The translations under genes and the position numbers were made by a program. A DNA stretch of 64,000 bases, from positions 45,827 through 109,826 of the forward strand of contig NZ_JACVVE010000021.1 in NCBI RefSeq assembly GCF_016648105.1. Reading direction: 5' to 3'. This stretch comes from Pseudomonas sp. S31 (GTDB taxonomy: Bacteria > Pseudomonadota > Gammaproteobacteria > Pseudomonadales > Pseudomonadaceae). Numbering within the stretch: the stretch's first letter is position 1; every line of letters begins with the position of its first letter. Shown here one piece after another: positions 1-8,404 of the stretch. Below the pieces are notes generated by a model. That model was given only the letters and a program-made list of their open reading frames with translations. It made no database searches and was not told where the DNA came from.

Positions 1-118
1 AGCCACTTGACGTACGATGGGTCGGGTTGGGTCATTGCGCGTCCTCTTTGCGTGTCGGCACCGGCCCAAGTTAAGACGATATTGCGAGTGGAACGTTCGG
101 CTGGGGTTTGGTGGGTGC

Positions 119-163
119 CTTCGCGGGGCAAGCCCGCTCCCACAAGGCGGGCTTGCCCGCGAA
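119..163. repeat. REP-like palindrome
   Basis: An inverted repeat whose arms start TTCGCGGG(G)CAAGCCCGC and end GCGGGCTTGCCCGCGAA, separated by a short TCCCACAAG loop. It matches the extragenic palindromes scattered through P. putida-group genomes and sits just beyond the stop of the LysR gene, where it may also help end transcription. The remaining 118 bases to the left edge show no gene I can support. Confidence 0.75.
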
Positions 164-176
164 GAGGGGGTAGTGC

Positions 177-1103
177 TCAAACCTTGCGAATCGGTTCATG
201 CGCCGCCCTGCGCAAGCTGTCCAGCAAATCAAGCACGGCGCCCTCGATATGCGGCTCGTCCCGCCAGCACATGCCGATCGAGCCTTCCGCTTCCAGCGGG
301 AAGTCGAGTTGGCGCAACAGCCCACGCCCATGGAAGTGCTCGGCCACTCGCCCCGACGCCACCGAAAGCATGTCGCTGTTCTGCATCAACCACAGGTTGG
401 CCATCAGCGACGACGACTCGATACGGCAGGGCAGGGGCTTGCGCCCGGCGTTGCTCAGCGCCGCATCCAGGCGGTTGCGGATCGGCGTGGCCGGTGGCCA
501 CAGCACCCAGTCGTACTGGTACAGGTCATCCCAGCTCAACGCCGTGCGCTGCAGCAACGGGTGATCGGGGCGGGCCACCACCTGCATCGGCTCGCGGAAC
601 AGCATCTCGCTGTGCAGCGCCTGGCTCGGCTGATAGTTGTCGACCCGCCCGACCACCACGTCGAGCTGGCCCAGTTGCAGGCGCTCGAGCAGCACGTTCA
701 TGGTGCTTTCCTGCAGCGAGACATGGGCCTTGGGGTGTTTTTCGAGGAAATACAGCATGGCGTCGGGCACCAGGCTGGGCGCCGAGGCCGGCGAGGTGCC
801 GATCGCCACGTTCGGCGTGTTGCCCTCGCGCAAGGCGTCGAGGTTGCTCTGCGCACGCTCCATTTCACTGAGGATGCGCCGCGCATGGTTGACCAGCAAC
901 AGGCCCTCCGCGGTGGGCCGCAGGCCACGGGCATGGCGCTCGAAGAGCAGGGCGCCGGCGTCTTCTTCCAGTTCCTTGAGGAACTTCGACAGCCCCGGTT
1001 GGGTGGTGTAGGCCTGCCGTGCGGTATCGCTCAGGTTGCCGGTTTCGGCCAGGGTGACCAGCAGCTGCAGGTGGCGGGGGCGCAGGCGGCGTGTCCAGTG
1101 CAT
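177..1103 (-). CDS. LysR-family transcriptional regulator of the gentisate operon
   Basis: A 308-residue LysR-type regulator, the usual length for the family. The N-terminal winged helix-turn-helix covers about residues 8-66 (RHLQLLVTLAETGNLSDTAR, then TQPGLSKFLKELEE), followed by the linker helix and a periplasmic-binding-protein-like effector domain. It is divergent from the gentisate dioxygenase gene with 129 bp between the starts, the classic arrangement in which a LysR protein controls the neighbouring catabolic operon and itself. The probable inducer is 3-hydroxybenzoate, gentisate or a ring-cleavage product; this is inferred from position, not from the sequence of the effector domain. 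The start at 1103 gives a full-length HTH. Confidence 0.88.
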   Translation of the reverse strand: MHWTRRLRPRHLQLLVTLAETGNLSDTARQAYTTQPGLSKFLKELEEDAGALLFERHARGLRPTAEGLLLVNHARRILSEMERAQSNLDALREGNTPNVAIGTSPASAPSLVPDAMLYFLEKHPKAHVSLQESTMNVLLERLQLGQLDVVVGRVDNYQPSQALHSEMLFREPMQVVARPDHPLLQRTALSWDDLYQYDWVLWPPATPIRNRLDAALSNAGRKPLPCRIESSSLMANLWLMQNSDMLSVASGRVAEHFHGRGLLRQLDFPLEAEGSIGMCWRDEPHIEGAVLDLLDSLRRAAHEPIRKV

Positions 1104-1136
1104 GGCGATGACTCATCTTGTTTTAGGTATGGGTGC

Positions 1137-1162
1137 ATAAGAAAATATCATTTTTTCTATAT
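1137..1162. promoter_or_regulatory. candidate LysR operator in the divergent gentisate promoter
   Basis: An AT-rich imperfect palindrome, AGAAAA (1140-1145) - N7 - TTTTCT (1153-1158), flanked by ATA and TAT, lies in the otherwise GC-rich 129 bp between the regulator and the dioxygenase. It contains T-N11-A spacing as in LysR-type recognition sites. Position and symmetry fit an operator; the assignment is inference. Confidence 0.45.
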
Positions 1163-1232
1163 GTCACGCAGGCGTTTAATCGGCTTCACACAGGGTGCTC
1201 GACGCCCGTTACAGCCCACCACAGGTGAAGCG

Positions 1233-2288
1233 ATGAATAACAATGACGCCATCGGCGCTGCACGTGCCGAATTCTATCAACGCATCGACAGCCAGGCGCT
1301 GTTCCCGCTGTGGGAGCAATTGCACAACCTGGTTCCGCCCCAGCCCACCAGCGCCTGCGTGCCTGCGCTCTGGCGTTTCAGCGAAGTGCGTCCCCACCTC
1401 ATGGAAGCCGGCCAGCTGATCAGTGCCGAAGAGGCCGTACGCCGCGTTCTGGTGCTGGAAAACCCTGGCATCCGCGGGCAGGCCTCGATCACGCCGAGCC
1501 TCTATGCCGGGCTGCAGTTGATCCTGCCGGGCGAGATCGCCCCCAGCCACCGCCACAGCCAGTCTGCCTTGCGCTTCGTGGTCGAAGGCCGTGGTGCCTA
1601 TACCGCCGTTGACGGCGAGCGCACCACCATGCATCCGGGCGACTTCATCATCACGCCGTCCTGGACCTGGCATGACCACGGCAACCCGAGCGAGGCCGAA
1701 GGTGGCGAGCCAGTGATCTGGCTCGACGGCCTGGACATCCCCACCGTGCGCTTCTTCGGTGCCGGTTTCGCCGAGAACTACCCAGAGGCCGTGCAGCCGG
1801 TCAGCCGCCCCGAGGGTAATAGCCTGGCCCGCTACGGCGCCAACATGTTGCCGCTGCGCCACCAGGTGCAAGGCGTGACTTCGCCGATCTTCAGCTACCC
1901 CTACGCCCGTACCCGCGAGGCCCTTGCCACCCTGGAGCGCCAAGGCGAGATCGACGCCTGGGACGGCGTCAAGCTGCGCTACGTCAACCCGGTCACAGGG
2001 GGCTGGGCGATGCCGACCATCGGCACCTGCATGCAGCTGTTGCCGCGAGGCTTCGTCGGCAAGACCGCCCGCTGCACCGACGCCACCGTGTACTCGGTGG
2101 TCGAGGGCCGTGGCCGGGCGGTCATCGGCGGCCAGGTCTTCCACTTCGAGCCCAAGGACACCTTCGTGGTGCCGAGTTGGGCGCCGCTGAGCCTGCAGGC
2201 GGACGACGAGTGCGTGCTGTTCAGCTATTCCGACCGGCCTGTCCAGGAAGCCCTGGGGCTGCTGCGCGAAAGCCGCGAAAACCATTGA
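1233..2288 (+). CDS. gentisate 1,2-dioxygenase
   Basis: A 351-residue bicupin ring-cleavage dioxygenase that opens gentisate (2,5-dihydroxybenzoate) to maleylpyruvate with Fe(II) and O2. The N-terminal cupin (about residues 95-165) carries the ligand set His106, His108 (SHRHSQSALRF) and His147 (WTWHDHG), at nearly the positions known for the E. coli enzyme; a second, degenerate cupin follows at about 270-335. The start at 1233 follows a GGTGAAG ribosome site, although the frame is open far upstream, across the divergent promoter and into the LysR gene on the other strand. It is the first gene of the operon, 17 bp before fumarylpyruvate hydrolase. Salicylate 1,2-dioxygenase is a relative with the same fold, but the neighbouring 3-hydroxybenzoate hydroxylase argues for gentisate. 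Confidence 0.93.
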   Translation: MNNNDAIGAARAEFYQRIDSQALFPLWEQLHNLVPPQPTSACVPALWRFSEVRPHLMEAGQLISAEEAVRRVLVLENPGIRGQASITPSLYAGLQLILPGEIAPSHRHSQSALRFVVEGRGAYTAVDGERTTMHPGDFIITPSWTWHDHGNPSEAEGGEPVIWLDGLDIPTVRFFGAGFAENYPEAVQPVSRPEGNSLARYGANMLPLRHQVQGVTSPIFSYPYARTREALATLERQGEIDAWDGVKLRYVNPVTGGWAMPTIGTCMQLLPRGFVGKTARCTDATVYSVVEGRGRAVIGGQVFHFEPKDTFVVPSWAPLSLQADDECVLFSYSDRPVQEALGLLRESRENH

Positions 2289-2305
2289 ACCGAGGAACCA
2301 CTGCC

Positions 2306-3004
2306 ATGACTTACCTGTTCGAACCCGCAGCCCCTACCAGTTTGGCGATCGCCGGCAGCGAGCAACGCTTCCCCGTGCGCCGGGTGTACTGCGTGGGCCG
2401 CAACTACGCCGCCCACGCCCGCGAAATGGGCTTCGATCCTGACCGCGAACCGCCGTTCTTCTTCTGCAAGCCTGCCGACGCGGTGGTGCCGGTGGCTGCC
2501 GGCCAGACCCTGGAACTGGCGTATCCAGCCGAGACCGAGAACTACCACTACGAGATCGAGCTGGTCGCGGCCATCGGCAAGGGCGGGCGCGACATTCCAC
2601 TGGAACAGGCCGAAGAGCACGTCTGGGGCTATGCCGTGGGCCTGGACATGACCCGTCGCGACCTGCAGATGAAGATGCGTGAAATGGGTCGCCCGTGGGA
2701 AATCGGCAAGGCCTTCGACGCCTCCGCGCCGATCGCTCCGCTGTATCCCGCCAGCCAGGTCGGTCACCCGGCGCAGGCCGGTATCTGGTTGCAGGTCGAA
2801 GGCCAGGACCGCCAGCGTAGCGACATCGACAAGCTGATCTGGTCGGTGCCGGAAACCATCGCCTACCTGTCGCGCTTCTTCGAGCTGCAGCCAGGCGACC
2901 TGATCATGACCGGCACCCCCGAAGGTGTCGGTCCGGTCGTGGCCGGCGAACTGATGGTCGGTGGTGTCGACGGTCTCGGCGAGATTTCCGTCCGCGTCGT
3001 CTGA
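2306..3004 (+). CDS. fumarylpyruvate hydrolase (FAH family)
   Basis: A 232-residue fumarylacetoacetate-hydrolase-fold enzyme that splits fumarylpyruvate into fumarate and pyruvate, the last step of the glutathione-dependent gentisate pathway. Visible family motifs are GRNYAAHAREMG (31-42), the metal-binding acidic residues Glu83 and Glu85 (HYEIELVAAIGKGG) and Asp114 (GLDMTRRDLQ), and the C-terminal GTPEGVGPV. It starts 17 bp after the dioxygenase stop, so the two are surely co-transcribed. The reading frame itself is intact and ends normally; the abnormal G/C homopolymer block begins about 7 bp after the stop codon. Confidence 0.93.
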   Translation: MTYLFEPAAPTSLAIAGSEQRFPVRRVYCVGRNYAAHAREMGFDPDREPPFFFCKPADAVVPVAAGQTLELAYPAETENYHYEIELVAAIGKGGRDIPLEQAEEHVWGYAVGLDMTRRDLQMKMREMGRPWEIGKAFDASAPIAPLYPASQVGHPAQAGIWLQVEGQDRQRSDIDKLIWSVPETIAYLSRFFELQPGDLIMTGTPEGVGPVVAGELMVGGVDGLGEISVRVV

Positions 3005-3007
3005 CTG

Positions 3008-3125
<118 letters not shown>

Positions 3126-3183
3126 CCTCGCTCCGGATTCTATACGTGGCCTGCGTGCGTGCGCTGGCCCGGAGGTTTCGCTC

Positions 3184-4536
3184 ATGGCTTCCACCGACAA
3201 GAACAATACAGTGGACGTACAAGCCTTCATCGACAGCCAACCCGTGCGCGCCTTCCAGTGGCGCATCCTGTTGCTGTGCTTCCTGGTCACGGCCATTGAC
3301 GGCCTGGACACTGCCGCCATCGGTTTCATCGCCCCGGCCCTGCGTGAGCACTGGCAGATCGGCGCCGCTGAACTGGGCCCGGTGCTGGGCGCTGCCTTGG
3401 TCGGGCTGATGCTCGGCGCCTTCATGGCCGGCCCCCTGGCCGATCGCTTCGGTCGCAAGCGCGTGTTGTTGGGGTCGGTGGCCTGTTTCGGCACTTTCAG
3501 CCTGGCCGCCGCCTTCGCCCACGACCTGCACAGCCTGGCGCTGCTGCGCCTGCTCACCGGCTTGGGGTTGGGTGGGGCGATGCCCAATGCCATCACCTTG
3601 ACCTCCGAGTACTGCCCGCAGCGCCGTCGCTCGCTGATGGTCACCGGCATGTTCTGCGGTTTCACCCTTGGCTCGGCCCTGGGTGGGGTGGTTGCCGCGC
3701 ACCTGCTGCCGCTGTTCGGTTGGCGCAGCGTGCTGGCGCTGGGTGGCGTGCTGCCGCTGGCGTTGCTGCCGGTGTTGCTGCTGGCGCTGCCCGAATCGGT
3801 ACGCTTCCTCGCCCGGCGCAATGCCAACGACGCCCAGGCCAAGGCCATCCTGCAACGGATCGGCGACCTCCCGGCCGGCTGCCAGGGCCTGGGCATCGAC
3901 GAGCCCGAGCTGGCGGTGTCGCCGGTACGGCAGATCCTCGCCGCGCCGCTGCGTCGCGGCACCCTGGCGTTGTGGCTGGCGTTCTTCATGAGCCTGCTGA
4001 TCATCTATGGCATGACCAACTGGTTGCCGCTGCTGGTCAAGGACACCGGCCTGAGCCTGAGCCAGGCCGCGCTGATCAGCGCCTTGTTCCAGCTGGGCGG
4101 CACTGTCGGGGCGCTCTGCCTGGGCGCGGCGATGGACCGCTTCGACCCGCACCGGGTGCTGGTGCTGGCCTTGCTCGGTGGCGCGGGCTGCCTGTTCGCC
4201 ATCGGCCAGTGTCACGCCGACTACGCCTTGCTGGGTCTGAGCGTGGCCGGGATGGGCTTCTGCATCAGCGGCTCGCAAGTCGGTGCCAACGCCCTCGCCG
4301 CGGCGTTCTATCCCACCGCCAGCCGCGCCACCGGCGTCAGCTGGGCCCATGGGGTAGGGCGCATCGGCTCGGTCTGCGGCACCTTTGGCGGCGCCTTGCT
4401 GGTAAACGCCGGGCTGTCCTTCGAGGCGATGTTCAGCGTGCTCATGCTGCCGGCGGTGGTGGCCGCCCTGGCGATTCTTTTCAAGGGCATGCGCCAGGCC
4501 CCGGCCTTGCCCGTTACCCCTCACATCACCCACTGA
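3184..4536 (+). CDS. MFS aromatic acid:H+ symporter (3-hydroxybenzoate/gentisate uptake)
   Basis: A 450-residue, 12-segment major facilitator transporter of the aromatic acid/H+ symporter (AAHS) group, the family of PcaK, BenK and GenK. The signature acidic motif in the first segment, DGLDTAAIGFIAPAL (about 39-53), and the loop 2-3 motif GPLADRFGRKR (83-93) are both present. A GGAGGT ribosome site 8 bp before the ATG supports the start. Placed between the ring-cleavage genes and maleylpyruvate isomerase, it most likely imports 3-hydroxybenzoate or gentisate; the exact substrate is inferred. The gene itself shows no damage from the adjacent homopolymer block. Confidence 0.9.
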   Translation: MASTDKNNTVDVQAFIDSQPVRAFQWRILLLCFLVTAIDGLDTAAIGFIAPALREHWQIGAAELGPVLGAALVGLMLGAFMAGPLADRFGRKRVLLGSVACFGTFSLAAAFAHDLHSLALLRLLTGLGLGGAMPNAITLTSEYCPQRRRSLMVTGMFCGFTLGSALGGVVAAHLLPLFGWRSVLALGGVLPLALLPVLLLALPESVRFLARRNANDAQAKAILQRIGDLPAGCQGLGIDEPELAVSPVRQILAAPLRRGTLALWLAFFMSLLIIYGMTNWLPLLVKDTGLSLSQAALISALFQLGGTVGALCLGAAMDRFDPHRVLVLALLGGAGCLFAIGQCHADYALLGLSVAGMGFCISGSQVGANALAAAFYPTASRATGVSWAHGVGRIGSVCGTFGGALLVNAGLSFEAMFSVLMLPAVVAALAILFKGMRQAPALPVTPHITH

Positions 4537-4554
4537 ACGCACAGGAAACCTGTC

Positions 4555-5196
4555 ATGCAGCTCTACAGTTTCTTCAACAGTTCCACGTCCTACCGGGTGC
4601 GCATCGCCTTGGCCCTCAAAGGCCTGGAAGTGGACTACCACGGCGTCAACCTGCGGGCCGGCGAGCAACGTCAGGCGCAGCACCGTGAGCTGAGCCCGAT
4701 CGGTGGCGTGCCGGTGCTGGTGCGTGACGACGGCGTCACCCTGACCCAGTCGCTGGCGATCCTCGACTACCTCGACGCCCTTTACCCGCAGGCGCCATTG
4801 CTACCCACCGAGCCGCTGCAGCGCGCCCGGGTGCTGGAAGCCGCGCAGCTGATCGCCTGTGATATCCACCCGCTGAACAACGTTCGCGTGCTGGGTTACC
4901 TGCAGCGCGAGCTCAAGGTCAGCAGCGAAGACAAGGGCCGCTGGTACGCCCACTGGGTCGCCGAAGGGCTGGCGGCACTGGAAGTGCTGCTGCAGCGCCA
5001 TGGCGATGGCCCGTACTGCTTCGGTGCGCGGCCGACCCTGGCCGATTGCTGCCTGGTGCCGCAGGTAGCCAATGCCGAGCGCATGGGCTGCGACCTGTCG
5101 GCCTACCCGCGGGTGATGGCGGTGTACGAGCACTGCCAGGCCCAGCCCGCGTTCCAGCGCGCCGCGCCCGGGCGCCAACCTGATTTCATCCAATAA
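4555..5196 (+). CDS. maleylpyruvate isomerase, glutathione-dependent (zeta-class GST)
   Basis: A 213-residue zeta-class glutathione S-transferase that isomerises maleylpyruvate to fumarylpyruvate using glutathione as cofactor. The N-terminal thioredoxin-like domain has the zeta signature SSTSYRVRIALALKG (about 9-23), with the Ser/Ser/Arg group that binds and activates glutathione, and the QSLAILDYL segment near 64-72; an all-helical C-terminal domain follows. The paralogous reaction on maleylacetoacetate (MaiA, tyrosine catabolism) cannot be excluded from the protein alone, but location between the gentisate transporter and the 3-hydroxybenzoate hydroxylase decides for maleylpyruvate. It lies 18 bp after the MFS stop. 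Confidence 0.9.
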   Translation: MQLYSFFNSSTSYRVRIALALKGLEVDYHGVNLRAGEQRQAQHRELSPIGGVPVLVRDDGVTLTQSLAILDYLDALYPQAPLLPTEPLQRARVLEAAQLIACDIHPLNNVRVLGYLQRELKVSSEDKGRWYAHWVAEGLAALEVLLQRHGDGPYCFGARPTLADCCLVPQVANAERMGCDLSAYPRVMAVYEHCQAQPAFQRAAPGRQPDFIQ

Positions 5197-5232
5197 GAAT
5201 CTGCAAGCCTGCCTTGCACGGAGACCCTAACC

Positions 5233-6426
5233 ATGACTGCCCAACAACAAAAAATCATCATCGTCGGTGGCGGCATCGGCGGCCTCGCCGCTGCCCAGGC
5301 CCTGACTGCCCAAGGTATCCAGGTGCTGCTGCTGGAACAGGCCGAGCAGATCGGCGAGATCGGCGCAGGCATCCAGCTCGGCCCCAACGCCTACTCGGCG
5401 TTGGATGCCCTGGGCGTCGGCGAGGCGGCGCGCAACCGCTCGGTGTTTACCGATCACTTGATCATGATGGATGCGATCGATGCCCACGAAGTGGCCCGGG
5501 TCGATGTCGGCGAGCGCTTCCGTCAGCGTTTCGGGAACCCCTACGGCGTGATCCACCGCGCCGATATCCACCTGTCGATCCTCGAGGCGGTACGCCAGAA
5601 CCCACTGATCCGCTTCCAGACCTCCACCCTTATCGCTGGCATGGAGATGAACGACCAGGGCGTGACCCTGACCGACACCAAGGGCAATCGCTACCAGGCC
5701 GACGCGGTCATCGGCTGTGATGGCGTGAAGTCGGTGATCCGAGAGCGCATGGTCGGCGACCCGGCACGGGTTACCGGGCACGTGGTGTACCGCGCGGTGG
5801 TCGAGCGCGAGAACATGCCCGAGGACCTGCGCGTCAACGCGCCGATGCTCTGGGCCGGCCCGCATTGCCATTTGGTGCATTACCCGCTGCGTGGCGGCCA
5901 GCAGTACAACCTGGTGGTGACCTTCCATAGCCGCAACCAGGAGCAGTGGGGCGTGACCGATGGCAGCAAGGAAGAGGTGCTGTCGTACTTCGAGGGCATC
6001 CACGAGCGCCCACGGCAGATGCTCGACCGTCCGACCTCCTGGCGCCGCTGGGCCACTGCCGACCGCGACCCGGTGGAGCAATGGGGCGAAGGCCGCGCGA
6101 CCCTGCTGGGGGATGCCGCGCATCCGATGACCCAGTACCTGGCCCAGGGAGCGTGCATGGCGCTGGAAGACGCGGTGGTATTGGGCGAGGCGGTCAAGGC
6201 CTGCGACCACGACCTGCAAGCGGCGTTTCGCCTGTACGAGTCGATTCGCATCCCGCGCACCGCGCGGGTGCTGTGGTCGGCTCGGGAAATGGGCCGGCTC
6301 TACCATGCCAAGGGCGTCGAGCGGCTGGTGCGCAACCAGTTGTGGGAAGGGCGCGGGCAGGAGCAGTTCTATGATGCGGTGCAGTGGCTGTATGGCTGGA
6401 GCATCGATAGCTGCATGAAGCGCTGA
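5233..6426 (+). CDS. 3-hydroxybenzoate 6-monooxygenase
   Basis: A 397-residue flavoprotein aromatic hydroxylase that converts 3-hydroxybenzoate to gentisate with NAD(P)H and O2, feeding the upstream ring-cleavage genes. It shows all three FAD hydroxylase fingerprints: GGGIGG at 12-17, the DG motif GCDGVKSVIR at about 160-169, and GDAAHPMTQYLAQGA at about 293-307. Length and the HPMTQYLAQGA variant fit the 3-hydroxybenzoate 6-hydroxylases (MhbM/XlnD type) rather than 4-hydroxybenzoate 3-hydroxylase. It is the last gene of the operon; a hairpin follows. Salicylate hydroxylase is the nearest alternative, disfavoured by the gentisate context. Confidence 0.88.
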   Translation: MTAQQQKIIIVGGGIGGLAAAQALTAQGIQVLLLEQAEQIGEIGAGIQLGPNAYSALDALGVGEAARNRSVFTDHLIMMDAIDAHEVARVDVGERFRQRFGNPYGVIHRADIHLSILEAVRQNPLIRFQTSTLIAGMEMNDQGVTLTDTKGNRYQADAVIGCDGVKSVIRERMVGDPARVTGHVVYRAVVERENMPEDLRVNAPMLWAGPHCHLVHYPLRGGQQYNLVVTFHSRNQEQWGVTDGSKEEVLSYFEGIHERPRQMLDRPTSWRRWATADRDPVEQWGEGRATLLGDAAHPMTQYLAQGACMALEDAVVLGEAVKACDHDLQAAFRLYESIRIPRTARVLWSAREMGRLYHAKGVERLVRNQLWEGRGQEQFYDAVQWLYGWSIDSCMKR

Positions 6427-6439
6427 GGTTCTCGGGGGG

Positions 6440-6475
6440 GCTTGGGATCGGCGGCGGGGCTGATTGATCCCAAGC
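6440..6475. terminator. hairpin between convergent genes
   Basis: A perfect 10-bp stem, GCTTGGGATC (6440-6449) with GATCCCAAGC (6466-6475), with a 16-base loop, lies between the 3-hydroxybenzoate hydroxylase (plus) and yddG (minus). There is no clear U-run, so termination may need Rho or be partial. Confidence 0.45.
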
Positions 6476-6488
6476 CAATCCCCGGCAA

Positions 6489-7385
6489 TCAATCCTTCCC
6501 GCGCTGCCGAGTCGCCTGCCAGCACAACAACGACCCCGCCGTCACCAGCAACGCCCCCTGCCAGAACTGCATGCCCAGCTCGGCCCCGAGCCAGGTAGCG
6601 GCGAATGCCGACGACAGCACCGGCCCTGCATACGAAGCGGTGGCCAGCAAGGTCAGGTTGCCGCGCAGGATGCCGATGTTCCACAGCGCATAGCCCCCGG
6701 CCATGCCCAGCCCCGCCGCCAGCAGCTCCAGGCTCGGGCGCAGGGCGAAGGGCGGCAGCGTCTCGCTGCTGATCAGGTACTTCGCCCACAGCACGGCGGC
6801 GGTCAGCAGGAAAAACAGCACCACATGGCTCTGCCCATTGGCATAGCGCCGGGTCACGTTGCAGTACAGGGCGAAAGTGATCGCGCAGGTGGCCGCCAGG
6901 CTGTAGCTCAGCGGGTTGGAGGCGACGTTGCTGGCGATACTGGCCAGCGATACGCCATCGGTACTGACCACCCAGAGAATCCCGAGCAGGGCGATGGCGG
7001 TGCCGGGCACGATGATCCAGCGCGCCGGCTGGCGGTTCATGAAGATCGCCAGCAACACTGTCAGGCTCGGCCACAGGTAGTTGACCACGCCCAGCTGGAT
7101 GGACTGGGTGCGGCTGACAGCAAAGCCCAGGGCCAGGCACAGACAGATCTCATAGGTCACGAACAGCAGCGAGCCGGTGACCAGGTAGAAGCGTGAAGCG
7201 TGGCGCAGCCGCGGGCGACCGAGCAACATCACCAGCAGGGCAGAGCCGAAGGTATAGATCAGCGCAGCGCCGCCGATCGGGCCAAAGTATTCGCTGACGC
7301 TGCGGATCAGGCCGCTGGCCGTGCTCCACAGGAGGATCGCCGCCAGACCGCAGGCGGTGGCGGCGGGGCCGCTGGTGATGCGCAT
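6489..7385 (-). CDS. yddG: aromatic amino acid exporter YddG (DMT superfamily)
   Basis: A 298-residue, ten-segment drug/metabolite transporter. The sequence runs closely parallel to E. coli YddG along its length: the N-terminal LLWSTASGLIRSVSE, SLLFVTYEICLCLALG, VVNYLWPSLTVL, NIGILRGNLTLLA and FWQGALLV. YddG exports phenylalanine, tyrosine, tryptophan and related aromatic compounds. The frame is open to 7472, but the family N-terminus begins at the ATG at 7385, preceded by a weak GAGAA site. It is convergent with the gentisate operon, so a link to aromatic catabolism is possible but not shown. Confidence 0.85.
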   Translation of the reverse strand: MRITSGPAATACGLAAILLWSTASGLIRSVSEYFGPIGGAALIYTFGSALLVMLLGRPRLRHASRFYLVTGSLLFVTYEICLCLALGFAVSRTQSIQLGVVNYLWPSLTVLLAIFMNRQPARWIIVPGTAIALLGILWVVSTDGVSLASIASNVASNPLSYSLAATCAITFALYCNVTRRYANGQSHVVLFFLLTAAVLWAKYLISSETLPPFALRPSLELLAAGLGMAGGYALWNIGILRGNLTLLATASYAGPVLSSAFAATWLGAELGMQFWQGALLVTAGSLLCWQATRQRGKD

Positions 7386-7488
7386 TGCTTGTTCTCGGAT
7401 CGGGGAAGGGCGGGCAAGTCTAGCGGTTGTGAGGCTTGTGGTCATCGGTGCAGATACTGTCTGGATCCTCACCCACTAGGCCAGGGGC

Positions 7489-7590
7489 TGCTGCGCAAGG
7501 CCGCTCCTTGATCGTGTTTCGCCAAACTTCGGCAGGTATTGCATCCCCCTGTAGGAGCGGCCTTGCGCCGCGATGGGGCGCGAAGCGCCT
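7489..7590. repeat. REP pair in inverted orientation (REPIN-like)
   Basis: Two copies of a P. putida-type REP sequence face each other: TGCGCAAGGCCGCTCCT at about 7494-7510 and its near-complement AGGAGCGGCCTTGCGCCGCG at about 7553-7572, followed by a GATGGGGCGCGAAGCGCC tail. They fill most of the space between yddG and the ppiC-type gene; no other function is visible there. Confidence 0.7.
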
Positions 7591-7609
7591 CCAGATAGCC
7601 CCGCGCAGG

Positions 7610-8392
7610 TTACACCACCGTCGAATCCTCCAGGCTGAACCCCTGTACGCCAAACTCCGCCTCCAGCGCCAGCAGGTACTCGCGTAGCGCCCGTCGCGTC
7701 GCCTCTTCACGCAGGCTCTGGCGCACCCGTTCAGCTACCTGGGCGTAGGGTAATGGGCTGCGCTCCACGCGCTCGTCGACCCACACCACATGCCAGCCAT
7801 ACCGCGAAGCCAGTGGTCGATCATGCAGGCCCACCGGCAAGCGCTGCAGCACCTGGTCCAGTTCGGTCACGGTGTGGCCTGCACTCAGCCAGCCCAGCTC
7901 CCCGCCCTGGTCCTTGGACGGGCAGGCGGAGTGGCGTTGAGCGAACTCGGTAAAGCGCTCCGGGTGTTCGCCGAGCGCTTCGAGCAGTTGCACGCCCAGC
8001 CGGTAATGGGCGTCGCGGGCATGGGCATCTTCCGGTGCGGCGGCTAGCAGGATGTGCCGCACCTTGATCCGTGCCGGCAGGCAGAAGCGCTCGCGGTGAC
8101 TGTCGAAGTAGCGTTGGCAGTCCTGGTCGGAGGCGTCGGGTACCTGCAGGTCGTCCTCCAGCAGGCGTGCCACTGCCTCGTCGCCATCGGCCAGGCCGAG
8201 CATCGTCGCCCGTTGCTTGAGCAGTTCGCGCACCACCAGCGCCCGGGCTGCGCTGCGCTGGGCCTCGTAGAGCGACGCCGAGGGGTGAAAGGGTGTCTCG
8301 GCGGCGATGTCCGCCTCGCTCAACAGGGTATCGCCTACCCGAATCACTGTCGCTGGTCCCTGTGGCAGGTTTTCCACGGCAATCATGTCCAT
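7610..8392 (-). CDS. parvulin-type peptidyl-prolyl isomerase of the nar operon
   Basis: A 260-residue protein with a NifM/PpiC-like layout: a helical N-terminal part (about 1-105) and a parvulin domain (about 108-205) with KVRHILLA, the GGELGWLSAGH strand-turn and ASRYGWHVVWVDER. It begins 12 bp after the narI stop with a GAGGAG ribosome site, so it is the last gene of the nar operon, as in other Pseudomonas. It has no signal peptide and no transmembrane segment, which suggests cytoplasmic help in folding or maturation of the nitrate reductase; that role is inferred from context. Confidence 0.82.
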   Translation of the reverse strand: MDMIAVENLPQGPATVIRVGDTLLSEADIAAETPFHPSASLYEAQRSAARALVVRELLKQRATMLGLADGDEAVARLLEDDLQVPDASDQDCQRYFDSHRERFCLPARIKVRHILLAAAPEDAHARDAHYRLGVQLLEALGEHPERFTEFAQRHSACPSKDQGGELGWLSAGHTVTELDQVLQRLPVGLHDRPLASRYGWHVVWVDERVERSPLPYAQVAERVRQSLREEATRRALREYLLALEAEFGVQGFSLEDSTVV

Positions 8393-8404
8393 GCCTGTTG
8401 CTCC

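Noticed and set aside
4555..5196. Assignment as maleylacetoacetate isomerase of tyrosine catabolism
   Set aside because: No homogentisate genes are near, while the gentisate pathway is complete around it.
7489..7590. Possible CRISPR-like repeat
   Set aside because: The repeats are inverted REP units, not direct repeats with regular spacers; no cas gene is near.
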